From assembly GCA_012515535.1 (NCBI GenBank), contig JAAYYF010000090.1:1-55481 (forward strand): a DNA stretch of 55,481 bases, read 5' to 3'. Position numbers and translations under genes: made by a program. Positions 16,685 to 28,150 of this stretch are shown here, one piece after another. Each line of letters opens with the position of its first letter. Position 1 is the stretch's first letter. The notes under the pieces were generated by a model. It saw only the letters and a list, made by a program, of their open reading frames with translations, was not told the DNA's origin and searched no databases. The DNA comes from Deinococcales bacterium. GTDB lineage: Bacteria > Deinococcota > Deinococci > Deinococcales > Trueperaceae.

Positions 16685-18889
16685 TCAGGTGGGTTCCTCG
16701 GCAGCGGTGGTGCGCTTCTGGTTGGCGTCGTCCTTGGCGGGGCCGCTCTCGGCGCCCATCCAGGTGCGAGGGTCGAAGAGGCGTTGCGGCAGGAAGCCCC
16801 GCGCGGCGATGAACAGCACCACCAGCGCGAGGATCATGCTCACGACCTCGCGCGTGAGGTTGGGGAAGGTGATGTTGAGCACCGAGCCGCCGTACTTCAG
16901 GACCCCGAACAGGAACGCCGAGGCCACGATGAAGACCGGCTGGTTGGCGCCGAGCAGCGCCACCGCGATGCCGTCGAAGCCGTCGTTGGTGGGGATCGAC
17001 TGGCGCAGCGAGTAGTCCTCGAGCGCGCCGCCCAGCACGTAGTGGGTGGCGGTGAGGCCGGCCAGCGCACCGCTGATGGCCATGGCCATCACGGTGTTGC
17101 GGGCGATGTTGGCGCCGCCGTACTCGGCGGCGCGCGGCGACAGGCCCACGGCGCGCAGCTCGTAACCCCAGCGCGTGCGGAACAGCACGACGTGCACCAG
17201 CGCCGCCGCCAGCAGCGCCAGCAGGAACGACAGGTTCAGCTTGGTGGGCGGGATGGCGGTTGGGAGGCTGGTCCAGCCGAGCAGCCAAGCCACCCCGTAG
17301 GCGAGCGCGCCCACGCCCAGCGCCAGCGGCAGGCGCCGCGACCAGGGGCGCGCCGCGCGCCAGCGCGGCAGCAGCAGCAGCGCCAGCAGGGCCGCCACCG
17401 GCGCCAGCAGCAGGCCGTAGTCGAGGCTGACCAGGTTCACCCCGGCACGCTGGATGCCGAGCATGGCGGGCAGCTGCGGCAGCTGCGCCGCGGCGTTGAG
17501 CACCTGCGACTTGGGCTCGTTGCCCGGCACCTTGAACGGCATCTGCAGCCTGACGGGGGTGTCGCCGGGCTGCGGCAGGCCGGCCACGATGCAGGCGCCC
17601 AGCAGCACCACGGCGCCGACCGCCAGAGCCACCCGCGGCGCCCGCGCCACGAGCGCGCGCACGGGCCGGATCAGCGACAGCACGATCATCAACGCCACGA
17701 ACACGCCGATGACCACGATGATGCGCACCGCCGCGGCCGCGAAGACGTTGCCCGACGAGAGGATGAACAGCAGCACGGAGGCCGCCACGAAGTTGAGCAG
17801 GATGGTGTTGATGACCTCGTTGGCCCCGAAGCGCGCCTTGAGCCAGCCGGGCAGCGCGCCCCACAGGCCCCCGCCCAGCGCGGCCGCGAGGATGGCCAGC
17901 GGCATCACCACCAGGCGCGGCCCCGGGACGTAGAGGCCCGCCAGCATCGCGAAGATGGCGCCCATGACCATCTGCCCCGGGGCGCCGATGTTGAACAGGC
18001 CGGCCTGGAAGCCGAACGCCACCGCCAGCCCCGTGAAGATCAGCGGCGTGCTGAACTTGAGCGACTCCGCGAAGCCGTTCACCGTGCCCAGGGAGTCGTG
18101 GAACATCGAGTAGTAGGCGTACCAGAGCGTGTCGAGGCGCCCCACCAGGTAGGTGAAGAGGCCGTCGATCTCGACGGACGCGCCCACCGGCGTGGGCTGC
18201 AGCGCCAGGATCACCACGGCGGCGGCCAGCAGGGCCAGCAGGATGGAGATGGCGGGCACCGCGGCGCCGCGCAGCAGCCGGTCGATGGCGCGGGACGCGG
18301 CCGGGAACCAGCGCAGGCCGAACAGGATGGCGAACAGCCCCACCACCAGCGCCAGGAAGGCGGACATGCCGAAGCCGGCGTTCGAGTAGGGCAGGCGCCT
18401 CACCACCAGGCCCGCGTCGGCGGAGGCGGCCAGGTTCTCGTCGAGGCTGCGCTCGCCGGCCGCGGCCAGCACCTGCTCGAGCGCCGCGACGTCGACGGTG
18501 GGGCGCGGGTTGTCGAGCCCGCGCTGCACCTCGTTGACGAACGCCTGCTGGCGGGCGTTGGCGACGCCCGCGTAGAAGCGGTTCATGCCGTAGAGGGTGC
18601 CGCTCACCAGCACCACGCCGGCGGCGATCCAGACGAGGTAGCGCCCCCTGCCCCGCACGGCCGCGCCCGCGCCCACGCCGGCCAGGCCGACGAGGGTGAG
18701 GACGAAGACGGTCCCTTGGGCGGGTAGGTCGACGGGGTCGGTGCGCCCCGTGAAGTCGACGACGCGCTCGGGCAGGAGCACCACCGCGCTGCGCGCCCCG
18801 GTCTCGCGGTTGATGGCCGCCCACGGCGCCACCAGCACCGCCAGCGCCGCCACTACCGCCAGGAGGAAGAGGGCTAGGCGTTCGCTCAC
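16685..18889 (-). CDS. Enlarged BmpA-family ABC permease (NupP/YufP type)
   Basis: A 734-residue permease, about twice the usual 350. The YufP-like core is split. One part spans roughly residues 270-395 (FSTPLIFTGLAVAFGFQAGL, FNIGAPGQMVMGAIFAML, GANEVINTILLNFVAASVLL). The other lies near the C-terminus (GYELRAVGLSPRAAEYGGAN, then DGFDGIAVALLGANQPVFIV). Added are an N-terminal block of about 250 residues with membrane helices and a soluble segment, and an insertion of about 150 residues with further helices. The GTG at 18889 lies 7 nt after a perfect TATGAT box. The ATG at 18901 overlaps that box and is unlikely. No ATPase or lipoprotein gene is adjacent. Confidence 0.85.
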   Translation of the reverse strand: MSERLALFLLAVVAALAVLVAPWAAINRETGARSAVVLLPERVVDFTGRTDPVDLPAQGTVFVLTLVGLAGVGAGAAVRGRGRYLVWIAAGVVLVSGTLYGMNRFYAGVANARQQAFVNEVQRGLDNPRPTVDVAALEQVLAAAGERSLDENLAASADAGLVVRRLPYSNAGFGMSAFLALVVGLFAILFGLRWFPAASRAIDRLLRGAAVPAISILLALLAAAVVILALQPTPVGASVEIDGLFTYLVGRLDTLWYAYYSMFHDSLGTVNGFAESLKFSTPLIFTGLAVAFGFQAGLFNIGAPGQMVMGAIFAMLAGLYVPGPRLVVMPLAILAAALGGGLWGALPGWLKARFGANEVINTILLNFVAASVLLFILSSGNVFAAAAVRIIVVIGVFVALMIVLSLIRPVRALVARAPRVALAVGAVVLLGACIVAGLPQPGDTPVRLQMPFKVPGNEPKSQVLNAAAQLPQLPAMLGIQRAGVNLVSLDYGLLLAPVAALLALLLLPRWRAARPWSRRLPLALGVGALAYGVAWLLGWTSLPTAIPPTKLNLSFLLALLAAALVHVVLFRTRWGYELRAVGLSPRAAEYGGANIARNTVMAMAISGALAGLTATHYVLGGALEDYSLRQSIPTNDGFDGIAVALLGANQPVFIVASAFLFGVLKYGGSVLNITFPNLTREVVSMILALVVLFIAARGFLPQRLFDPRTWMGAESGPAKDDANQKRTTAAEEPT

Positions 18890-18896
18890 GATGCTC

Positions 18897-18902
18897 ATCA
18901 TA
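18897..18902 (-). promoter_or_regulatory. Leaderless -10 box (TATGAT) of the permease operon
   Basis: TATGAT, one base from consensus TATAAT, ends 7 nt before the GTG at 18889. Confidence 0.6.
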
Positions 18903-18935
18903 AGGTCCCGGGGGCGCGGGCGACCCGGGACCGGC

Positions 18936-19801
18936 TCAGCGCTTGACCAACGTGCCGGAACGGATCAGGGCGGCGAGCGCCTCGCGCTCCACGTCGCCGT
19001 CCTGCGCGGCGGGCACGCGCAGCAGCAGGTGCTTGAAGCCCGCCTGCAGGATGGCGCTGCGGGTGCGCGCCAGGAAGCCGCGCACCTCGGCCTTGTAGGC
19101 GCGCACCTCGTCGGGGCCCACCGGCAGCTTCTCGGCGCTCTCGACGTCGACGAGCTCCAAGAGCCCCGCCGGCGGGTCGAGCTCCTCCTCCGCCACCACC
19201 TGCAGGAAGCCCACGTCGACCCCCCGCGCCCGCAGCGCCGCCAGCGCCGGGCGGACGCTGCCGTCCTCGAGCAGGTCGGACACCACCAGCACGAGCGCGT
19301 TGCCGCGCAGGGCCGGCAGCGTGAGCGCGAAGCGCTTGAGGGCCGTGATGGGCGGCGTGGCGCCCGCCGTGGGGGCCGCCTCGTCGATGAAGCGCCAGCT
19401 CTCGCGCAGGCCGGCGCGCCCCTGCGCCGGGCGGCTGGCGCCCCCGCCCAGCAGGTGGAGCTGCGTGGGGGCGTCGCGCTGCGCCACGTAGGTGAGGAGC
19501 CGCATCACGGTACGGGCGTAGCGCGCCTTGCCGTGCAGCGCCATGCTGGCCGAGCCGTCGAGCACCAGGTGCAGCTTCACGGCGCGCTCCGCCTGGTAGA
19601 GGCGCGTGTAGAGGCGGCCGGTGCGGGCGTAGACGCGCCAGTCGACGTAGCGGAGCTCGTCGCCGGGCTGGTAGGCGCGGTAGTCGTGGAACTCGACGCT
19701 CTGGCCCGGCTCCACGGCGCTGCGCTCGCCGCTGAGGCGCGACAGCGCCCGCGACGCGAGCCCGTAGCGGTCGAGCAGCGCGCGCGTCCGCGGGTCGAGC
19801 A

Positions 19802-19802
<1 letters not shown>
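18936..19802 (-). CDS. DUF58 domain protein
   Basis: A 288-residue cytoplasmic protein. The DUF58 core is seen in [20 protein letters not shown] and [18 protein letters not shown], followed by a von Willebrand A-like strand with a degenerate MIDAS motif, [11 protein letters not shown]. Further blocks are [15 protein letters not shown] and [23 protein letters not shown]58 proteins are nearly always encoded next to MoxR AAA ATPases and are thought to act with them as chaperones in assembly of cell-envelope or metal-containing complexes. Here the GTG start shares its G with the MoxR stop codon (TAGTG). No further vWA or transglutaminase partner genes follow. Confidence 0.88.
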
Positions 19803-20773
<971 letters not shown>

Positions 20774-20841
20774 CGCTCCCTCTCGGCTGACCGGGCGCCG
20801 CCGCCGAAGGCGGAAGCGCTGAACGACGTGCGTTGCCGCGC

Positions 20842-20847
20842 AGTATA
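20842..20847 (-). promoter_or_regulatory. -10 box (TATACT) of the moxR-DUF58 operon
   Basis: TATACT on the minus strand lies about 70 bases before the moxR ATG, which gives a leadered mRNA with a normal ribosome site. Confidence 0.55.
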
Positions 20848-20921
20848 GCGAAGCGCGCGCCGCGCCCGCCGCGCACAGCGGGCGCGTACCCGGCGGCGGA
20901 GGGCCGGCGCCCGGTACGGAG

Positions 20922-20927
20922 TAGACT
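20922..20927 (+). promoter_or_regulatory. Leaderless -10 box (TAGACT) of the GNAT gene
   Basis: TAGACT ends 7 nt before the ATG at 20935, and no Shine-Dalgarno is present. Confidence 0.65.
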
Positions 20928-20934
20928 CTGGCCC

Positions 20935-21507
20935 ATGAGACCTGCGTTCGGGCGGGTGACGCTGCGGCCGTTGGACGAGCTGACCGACACCGACTGGCGC
21001 CGCCTGCAGAGCCACTTCCGCGACCCGGAGATCGCGTACCTCAACGGCACGCCCCCGAACCGCATGCCGCTGTGGCTCCTCAAGCGCCTGCTGAAGACCG
21101 ACACCCGGCGCCCCGACCGCGCCACCTTCGGCATCTTCGACGAGCGCGGCGACTTCATCGGCACCACCGAGCTCTACGACGTGCGCGGCGACGTGGCCAC
21201 GCTCGGCATCATCATCGGCGAGCGCACGCACTGGTCGGCGGGCTACGGCCCCGAGGCGATGCACGCGCTGCTGGCCTACGCCTTCGACGCCCTGGGGCTG
21301 GAGGTCGTGCGCCTCGAGACGTTCGGCGACAACCTGCGCGCCCAGCGCGCCTTCCGCAAGGTGGGCTTCCAGGAGGTCGACCGGCGCGTCGACGCCAACG
21401 GCCGCATCGACGTGCGCATGGAGCTCCTGCGCGAGCGCTGGCGCCAGCTGCGCAGCGAGAGCGCGCCGAGCGCCAGCGGCCCGGACCTGGCGGAACGCAG
21501 CGCCTGA
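20935..21507 (+). CDS. GNAT family N-acetyltransferase
   Basis: A 190-residue acyl-CoA-dependent acetyltransferase of the RimJ/RimL-like type. It begins with FGRVTLRPLDELTDTDWRRL. The core strand is ATFGIFDERGDFIGTTELYD. The CoA pyrophosphate-binding loop appears as ERTHWSAGYGPEAMHALLAY, and the final strand region is LRAQRAFRKVGFQEVDRRVD. The acceptor may be a protein N-terminus, an amino acid or a small molecule and cannot be told. It is transcribed away from moxR and converges with uvrC. Confidence 0.88.
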   Translation: MRPAFGRVTLRPLDELTDTDWRRLQSHFRDPEIAYLNGTPPNRMPLWLLKRLLKTDTRRPDRATFGIFDERGDFIGTTELYDVRGDVATLGIIIGERTHWSAGYGPEAMHALLAYAFDALGLEVVRLETFGDNLRAQRAFRKVGFQEVDRRVDANGRIDVRMELLRERWRQLRSESAPSASGPDLAERSA

Positions 21508-21511
21508 GCCG

Positions 21512-21550
21512 CGCCGCGGCCGCACCGCGCCCCTAGCGCCGGCCGCGGCG
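21512..21550. terminator. Inverted repeat between the GNAT gene and uvrC
   Basis: CGCCGCGGCC (21512-21521) and GGCCGCGGCG (21541-21550) form a perfect 10-bp stem with a 19-nt loop between converging genes. No T-run is present. Confidence 0.45.
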
Positions 21551-21585
21551 GGCGCGCCCACGGGCTAGCGCGCAGGCGCGCCCAC
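21551..21585. repeat. Short direct repeat GGCGCGCCCAC
   Basis: The 11-mer GGCGCGCCCAC occurs at 21551 and again at 21575 (24-nt period), and a third copy forms part of the ald terminator arm at 10430. Chance similarity is possible at this GC content. Confidence 0.35.
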
Positions 21586-21593
21586 TCGGGCCC

Positions 21594-23384
21594 CTAGCCC
21601 GCCCCCTCGAAGAACTCCTTGACCGCCTGCGCCGCCGCCGGCCCCACGCCCGGGATGGAGGCGAGGGTGTCGAAGTCGGCGGTGCGCAGCTCCTCGACGC
21701 TCGAGAAGTGCGCCAGCAGCGCGTCGCGGCGCTTGGGCCCGATGCCGGGCACGTCGTCGAGCACGCTGCGCGTGAGCGCCTTGCCGCGGCGCTGGCGGTT
21801 GTAGCCCACGGCCACGCGGTGCGCCTCGTCGCGGACGTGCATCAGCAGCCGCAGCGCCGGATGGGTGAGGGGCACCAGCACCTCCTCGCCCTGCTCGGTG
21901 ACGATCGTCTCCTCGCGTTTCGCCAGGCCCACCAGCGGCACGCGCACGCCCGCCTCGTCGAGGGCGCGCTTGGCGGCGCTCATCTGGCCCTTGCCGCCGT
22001 CGATCAGCAGCATGTCGGGCATGGGCAGCTTGTCGGCCAGCTGGCCGGTGAAGCGCCGCAGCACCGCCTGGTGCATCGAGTAGAAGTCGTCGGGCTTGTC
22101 GAGACCGCGGATGCGCAGGCGCCGGTAGTCGGAGCGCTTCGAGCGGCCGCCCTCGAACGCCACGATGCTGGCCACCGTGTGGGTGCCCATGAGGTTGGAG
22201 ATGTCGTAGCCCTCGATGCGCCACGGCGGGCTCTCGAGGCCCAGCAGCTGCTGCAGCTCCTTGACGCCGGGCGCCTCGCCGCGCCGCTCCAGCAGGGCGA
22301 TCTCGGCCTCCACCCCCGTGACGGCGTTGCGCTGCGCCATGCCCAGCAGCTCGACCTTCTCGCCGCGCTTGGGGGTCCTCAGCTCGACCTTGCGGCCGCG
22401 GCGCTCGGAGAGGTAGCGCTCCCAGGTGGCGAAGTCCAGGTCGGTCTCGGGCAGCAGCACCAGCGGCGGCAGCACCATCGCCTGGCCGTAGTACTCGGCC
22501 ATGAAGCGCTCGAGGACCTCGGCGTCGGTGGCGTCGGCGGCGTTGGTGAGCAGGCGCTTGTCGCGGCCCACCACGCGGCCCGAGCGCATCTGGAACAGCT
22601 GCACCATGGCGAGGTTGCCGGCCTTGGCGAGCCCCAGGAAGTCGAGGTCCTCCTCGGCGGCCACCATGACGTTGGTGTCCCAGCCCGTCAAGCGCTGCAG
22701 GGCGTCGAGGCGGTCGCGGTAGGTGGCGGCGAGCTCGAAGTCCTGGCGGCTGGCGGCCTCGCGCATCTGCGCCTCGAGGCGCTCGACCACCTGCCCGACG
22801 CGCCCCTCGAGGAAGGCGCGCACGTCGGCCACCACCTGGGCGTAGTCGGCCCTGTCGGCGGCGCCGATGCAGGGCGCGGGGCAGCGGCCCATGTGGTAGC
22901 GCAAGCACGGCCGCCGGCGCGGCTGCAGCGGCACGCCGGAGTTCTTGCGCAGCCGGAACACGCTGTACACCAGGTCGAGCACGCGCCTGACGGCGCCGGC
23001 GCTGGGGTAGGGCCCGAAGTAGACGCCGCCGTCCTTCACCACCCGGCGCGTGAAGATCAGGGTGGGGTACTCCTCGTTGGTGAGCTTGAGGAACGGGTAG
23101 GACTTGTCGTCCTTCAGCTGCACGTTGTAGTGCGGCTGGTGCTCCTTGATCAGGTTGGCCTCGAGGACCAGCGCCTCGACCTCGTCCTTGGTGACGATGA
23201 ACTCGAGGGTAGCCGCGTCGGCCGTGATGTGGCGCGCCTTCTGGGGCGCGGTGCGCCCGAAGTAGCTGCTCACCCGGCTGCGCAGGTTGATGGCCTTGCC
23301 GACGTAGATGACGGTGCCGTCGGCCCTGACGAAGGCGTAGCAGCCGGGCGAGGTCGGGAGAACCGGGAGGTCGCCTCGCTTCAC
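21594..23384 (-). CDS. uvrC: UvrABC excision nuclease subunit C
   Basis: A 596-residue protein with the full UvrC layout. The N-terminal GIY-YIG nuclease domain ([10 protein letters not shown], then [16 protein letters not shown]) makes the 3' incision. A Cys-containing region ([16 protein letters not shown]) is followed by the UVR domain that binds UvrB (around [19 protein letters not shown]). The RNase H-like 5' nuclease domain includes [20 protein letters not shown] and [14 protein letters not shown]. The C-terminal tandem HhH has [17 protein letters not shown] and [13 protein letters not shown]. The GTG start is 6 nt after a TAGAAT box. It acts in nucleotide excision repair. Confidence 0.97.
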   Translation of the reverse strand: MKRGDLPVLPTSPGCYAFVRADGTVIYVGKAINLRSRVSSYFGRTAPQKARHITADAATLEFIVTKDEVEALVLEANLIKEHQPHYNVQLKDDKSYPFLKLTNEEYPTLIFTRRVVKDGGVYFGPYPSAGAVRRVLDLVYSVFRLRKNSGVPLQPRRRPCLRYHMGRCPAPCIGAADRADYAQVVADVRAFLEGRVGQVVERLEAQMREAASRQDFELAATYRDRLDALQRLTGWDTNVMVAAEEDLDFLGLAKAGNLAMVQLFQMRSGRVVGRDKRLLTNAADATDAEVLERFMAEYYGQAMVLPPLVLLPETDLDFATWERYLSERRGRKVELRTPKRGEKVELLGMAQRNAVTGVEAEIALLERRGEAPGVKELQQLLGLESPPWRIEGYDISNLMGTHTVASIVAFEGGRSKRSDYRRLRIRGLDKPDDFYSMHQAVLRRFTGQLADKLPMPDMLLIDGGKGQMSAAKRALDEAGVRVPLVGLAKREETIVTEQGEEVLVPLTHPALRLLMHVRDEAHRVAVGYNRQRRGKALTRSVLDDVPGIGPKRRDALLAHFSSVEELRTADFDTLASIPGVGPAAAQAVKEFFEGAG

Positions 23385-23390
23385 CGCTCG

Positions 23391-23396
23391 ATTCTA
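23391..23396 (-). promoter_or_regulatory. Leaderless -10 box (TAGAAT) of uvrC
   Basis: TAGAAT ends 6 nt before the uvrC GTG. Confidence 0.65.
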
Positions 23397-23488
23397 AGCC
23401 GGCCCCTCCGGAACGGCCGTAGCCCCTCCGGGGCCGTCGCGGCGGGGAGCGCGGCTCGGGGCGGATCAGGACCCGAGCCTGTACGCGA

Positions 23489-23542
23489 GCCTCAGACGCT
23501 CGTTGAAGGACGTTCGCCGAACCTTCAACGAGCACCTGAGGC
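23489..23542. repeat. 54-nt perfect dyad after the BCKDH operon
   Basis: GCCTCAG, two bases, GCTCGTTGAAGG, a 12-nt loop, CCTTCAACGAGC, two bases and CTGAGGC form a nearly continuous hairpin with 12-bp inner and 7-bp outer stems. The loop contains a further small dyad (TTCG/CGAA). It lies between the E2 stop and the uvrC promoter, so it could terminate the BCKDH transcript. No T-run follows. It is less GC-rich than the other hairpins here and could be a repeat element. Confidence 0.7.
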
Positions 23543-23587
23543 GCCGTGGAAGCGGTCGGGCCTCCCCCGCCCAGCGGGCGCGCCCCG

Positions 23588-25048
23588 TCAGAGGTCCAGC
23601 ATCAACGCTTCGGGGTTCTCCAGCAGGTCGATGACGAAGCTCGTGAACATCGCCCCCTCGGCGCCGTCCACCAGCCGGTGGTCGAACGACAGGCTCAGGT
23701 AGAGCATCTGCCGCGCCACGATGCTGTCGTCCTCGAGCACCACCGGGCGCTTCTTGATCGAGTGCACGCCCAGGATGGCCGCCTCGGGCAGGTTGATGAT
23801 CGGGAAGGAGAACAGCCCGCCCAGGCTGCCGATGTTGGTGATCGAGAAGGTGCCGCCGCGCACGTCGTCGGGCGCCAGCTTGCCCTCGCGCGCCAGGCCG
23901 GCGAGGCGCTGGATGTCGGCGGCGATGTCGAGGATCGAGCGCTGGTCGACGTCCTTGACCACCGGCACCACCAAGCCCGCCTCGGTGGCGACCGCCATGC
24001 CGAGGTTGTAGTAGTGCTTGCGCACGACCTCGTTCTTCTCGTCGTCGAGGCTGGCGTTGAGCATCGGGAAGCGCTGCAGCCCGGCCACCACCGCCTTCAT
24101 CACGAACGGCAGGAACGACAGCTTCACGCCGCGCTCGGCGGCGCGCGGCTTGAGCTTCTCGCGCAGCGCCACCAGCGCCGTGACGTCGGCCTCGTCCACG
24201 TGCAGGGTGCGCACGGTGTTGAGGTGCGACGCCATCAGCTGGTTGGAGATCACGCGCCTGAGGCCGCGCAGCGGGAGGCGCTCCTCGAGCTGCTCGCGCG
24301 GGGCCGCCGGCGCGTAGGCCGGGGCACCGGCGACCTGCGGGGTGGCAGCGGCGCCCGCGGCGTGCTGGCGCACGTCGTCGACGCGCACGCGGCCGTGCGG
24401 GCCCGAGCCCACCACCTGCTCGATGTCCACGCCCAGCTCGCGCGCCAGCTTACGCGCGGCCGGGACCGCCAGCACGCGGCCGTAGGGGCCGCGGGCGGCG
24501 GGGGCGCCCGCCGCGGTGGGCGGCTGCGGGGCCGCCGGCGCCGGCGCGCTCGCCGGGGCAGGCGCCGGGGTGGGCGCCGGTCGGCTGGGAGCCGCCACGC
24601 CGCTACCGGCGGCGGTCGCCTGCCCGGCGCCGCCCGGCCGCCGCACCTGGATGAGGGGCTCCTCGCCGCCGCCGCTCGGCTTGAAGAGGCTCAGGCTCTC
24701 GCCGTCGTCCTCGGCCGGGGCGCGGCCGCCCTCCACGATGGAGCGCTCCTCCGCCGCCTGCACGCTGGGCGCCTCCGCTCCGGGCGCGCCCGCTACGGAG
24801 GCGGCGCCCTCCTCGTCGGAGAAGCGCGCGATGGGGGCGTTCACCGCCACCACGTCGCCCTCCCCCACCAGGCGCTCGAGCAGCACCCCGGCGAACGGGC
24901 TGGGCAGCTCGACGGTCACCTTGTCGGTCATCACCTCGACCACGGGCTGGTCGAGCTCGACGCGCTCGCCCTCCTCCACCAGCCAGCGGACGATCTCTCC
25001 CTCGACCACCGACTCGGCCAGCTCGGGCAGCCGCAACTCTCTCGCCAT
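23588..25048 (-). CDS. Branched-chain 2-oxoacid dehydrogenase E2 (dihydrolipoyl acyltransferase)
   Basis: A 486-residue E2. It has a single lipoyl domain (1-75) with the lipoylated Lys43 in EVMTDKVTVELPS, a long acidic, then Ala/Pro-rich linker, an E1/E3-binding domain (VLAVPAARKLARELGVDIEQ to GRVRVDDVRQH), a second linker, and the acyltransferase domain with EADVTALVALREKLKP, SFLPFVMKAVVAGLQRFP and the active site YLSLSFDHRLVDGAEGAMFT. The order of genes and the E1 alpha sequence favour the branched-chain complex over pyruvate dehydrogenase. It lies 58 bp after E1 beta. The E3 gene is not in this window. Confidence 0.93.
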   Translation of the reverse strand: MARELRLPELAESVVEGEIVRWLVEEGERVELDQPVVEVMTDKVTVELPSPFAGVLLERLVGEGDVVAVNAPIARFSDEEGAASVAGAPGAEAPSVQAAEERSIVEGGRAPAEDDGESLSLFKPSGGGEEPLIQVRRPGGAGQATAAGSGVAAPSRPAPTPAPAPASAPAPAAPQPPTAAGAPAARGPYGRVLAVPAARKLARELGVDIEQVVGSGPHGRVRVDDVRQHAAGAAATPQVAGAPAYAPAAPREQLEERLPLRGLRRVISNQLMASHLNTVRTLHVDEADVTALVALREKLKPRAAERGVKLSFLPFVMKAVVAGLQRFPMLNASLDDEKNEVVRKHYYNLGMAVATEAGLVVPVVKDVDQRSILDIAADIQRLAGLAREGKLAPDDVRGGTFSITNIGSLGGLFSFPIINLPEAAILGVHSIKKRPVVLEDDSIVARQMLYLSLSFDHRLVDGAEGAMFTSFVIDLLENPEALMLDL

Positions 25049-25106
25049 TGACGCTCCTTCTCCTAGATGCGCGACGTCGCGGGCCTCGCGCCCGCGGGGG
25101 ACGTTG

Positions 25107-26084
25107 TCAGTAGTCGAGGACCCGCTGCACCGCCCGCAGGATGCGGTTGGGGCCGGGCAGGTACTCCCGATCCTGGGCGTAGGGGTAAGGCGTGTCGGGG
25201 CCCGTCACGCGCGCGGGCGGCGCCAGCAGCGCGTCGAGCACCTCCTCGGCGATGGTGGCCGACACCTCGCTCATGAAGCTGGCGGTGTGGGGCGCCTCGC
25301 TGACGAGCACCACGCGCCCCACGCGCGCCACGGCCGACAGCACCGCCTCCTCGTCCCAGGGCGCCAGCGAGCGCAGGTCGATGACGTGGGGCGAGATGCC
25401 CTGCTCCACGAGCGCGTCGGCGGCGCGCAGCGTCTCGGCCATCGAGCCGCCGTAGCTGACCAGCACCACGTCGTCGCCGCGGCGGCGCTCGGCCGCCTTG
25501 CCGATCGGCAAGGCGAAGTCGGGGTCGTCGTCGAGCTCCTCCTTGACCGCGCGGTAGAGGCGCTTGGGCTCGAGGAACACGACCGGGTCGTCGTCGCGGA
25601 TGGCGGCGCGCAGCAGCCCCTGGGTGTCCTTGGGGGTGCTGGGGAACACGACCTTGAGGCCGGCGGTGTGCGCGAAGTGGGCCTCGGGGCTCTGCGAGTG
25701 GTGGTGCCCGCCCTTCACGCCGCCGCCGGCCGGCATGCGCACCACCATGGGGGCGGTGAACTGCCCGCCGGAGCGGTAGCGCAGCTTGGCCACCTGGCTC
25801 ACCAGCTGGTCGAAGCCCGGGTAGACGTAGTCGGCGAACTGGATCTCGGCCACCGGCCGCAGCCCGTGCACCGCCATGCCCAGCGCGGCGCCGACGATGG
25901 CCGCCTCGGCCAGGGGCGTGTCGATCACCCTGTCGGGGCCGTACTTGTCGAACAGCTTCTCGGTGGCGAGGAACACGCCGCCGCGCTTGCCGACGTCCTC
26001 GCCCATCACCACGACGCGCGGGTCGCGCGCCATCTCCTCGTCGAGGGTCCTGGCGACGGCCTGGACCATGGTCACCGCGCTCAT
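25107..26084 (-). CDS. Branched-chain 2-oxoacid dehydrogenase E1 beta
   Basis: A 325-residue E1 beta subunit. Visible family segments are [80 protein letters not shown] with the active-site His region, and [20 protein letters not shown]. The C-terminal domain has [20 protein letters not shown]. With E1 alpha it forms the thiamine diphosphate enzyme that decarboxylates 2-oxo acids derived from Val, Leu and Ile. It is 23 bp downstream of E1 alpha with a GAAGGA site. Confidence 0.95.
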   Translation of the reverse strand: MSAVTMVQAVARTLDEEMARDPRVVVMGEDVGKRGGVFLATEKLFDKYGPDRVIDTPLAEAAIVGAALGMAVHGLRPVAEIQFADYVYPGFDQLVSQVAKLRYRSGGQFTAPMVVRMPAGGGVKGGHHHSQSPEAHFAHTAGLKVVFPSTPKDTQGLLRAAIRDDDPVVFLEPKRLYRAVKEELDDDPDFALPIGKAAERRRGDDVVLVSYGGSMAETLRAADALVEQGISPHVIDLRSLAPWDEEAVLSAVARVGRVVLVSEAPHTASFMSEVSATIAEEVLDALLAPPARVTGPDTPYPYAQDREYLPGPNRILRAVQRVLDY

Positions 26085-26107
26085 TCAGCCACGTCCTTCA
26101 CTCGTGC

Positions 26108-27571
<1,464 letters not shown>

Positions 27572-27577
27572 TAGGAT
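27572..27577 (+). promoter_or_regulatory. Candidate -10 box (TAGGAT) of the membrane protein gene
   Basis: TAGGAT lies 48 bases before the proposed TTG start. It is too close to the GTG at 27581 for that codon to be on the transcript, assuming the usual 6-7 nt to the start site. Confidence 0.4.
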
Positions 27578-27625
27578 GAGGTGAGAACACCGCCCGCGCC
27601 GCCGGCGCGGCACCGAGGGGGAGCG

Positions 27626-28057
27626 TTGTCGGTCCTGGCCCGTCTGCTGTTCGCCATCGCCGTGTTCGCGGCGCTCGTGCTCCTGGCCCTGTCGGTCGGG
27701 AGCGGCGCCTGGCTGTGGCTGCTCACGGCCGCGACCGTGGTGCTGTACCTCTACGGGCGCACGGGCGCCTACCCGCTCCTCGTGGTGGGGGCGCTGCTGG
27801 CGGGCGCCGCGCTCGGCATCCTGCTCGAGGCCACGCTGCGCTGGAGCGGCGCCTTCCTGGTGAGCCTGGGCACCGCGGCCGTCACCGTCGAGGCCATCGA
27901 GGAGCGCCCCGGGCACTGGCCCGTCGCTGTCGGGCTCGCCTTCGTGGGCCTCGGCGTGCTGGTCGGCATCGTCGACGCCGGCCCGGGCGCCGTGCTGCTG
28001 GCCTCGCTGCTGGTGGGCGGCGCCGTGGTGTGGCGCCTGCTCGCGCGCGGCCGCTGA
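27626..28057 (+). CDS. Uncharacterised small membrane protein
   Basis: A 143-residue hydrophobic protein with about five membrane helices and short polar loops, one containing VEAIEERPGHWPV and another YLYGRTGAYP. It ends in a basic tail (RLLARGR). I do not recognise the family. The TTG at 27626 is preferred because it follows a strong GAGGGGGAG ribosome site and starts directly with a membrane helix (LARLLFAIAVFAALVLLAL). The GTG at 27581 would add 15 Pro/Arg-rich residues. It is transcribed toward citrate synthase, which appears to have its own promoter. Confidence 0.6.
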   Translation: MSVLARLLFAIAVFAALVLLALSVGSGAWLWLLTAATVVLYLYGRTGAYPLLVVGALLAGAALGILLEATLRWSGAFLVSLGTAAVTVEAIEERPGHWPVAVGLAFVGLGVLVGIVDAGPGAVLLASLLVGGAVVWRLLARGR

Positions 28058-28144
28058 CGCGCCGCCGTGGGGCCCGGCAGCGTGCGCCCCGTCGCGTTGC
28101 ACCGTGCGTCACGTTCGAGAGGCGAAACGGGGTGGACCATTCGT

Positions 28145-28150
28145 TAGACT
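28145..28150 (+). promoter_or_regulatory. -10 box (TAGACT) of gltA
   Basis: TAGACT gives a predicted 5' leader of about 205 nt before the gltA ATG. Confidence 0.5.

Noticed and set aside
18889-18901. ATGATG at 18901 as start of the large permease
   Set aside because: It overlaps the TATGAT -10 box and has no ribosome site; the GTG at 18889 has the spacing of other leaderless starts.
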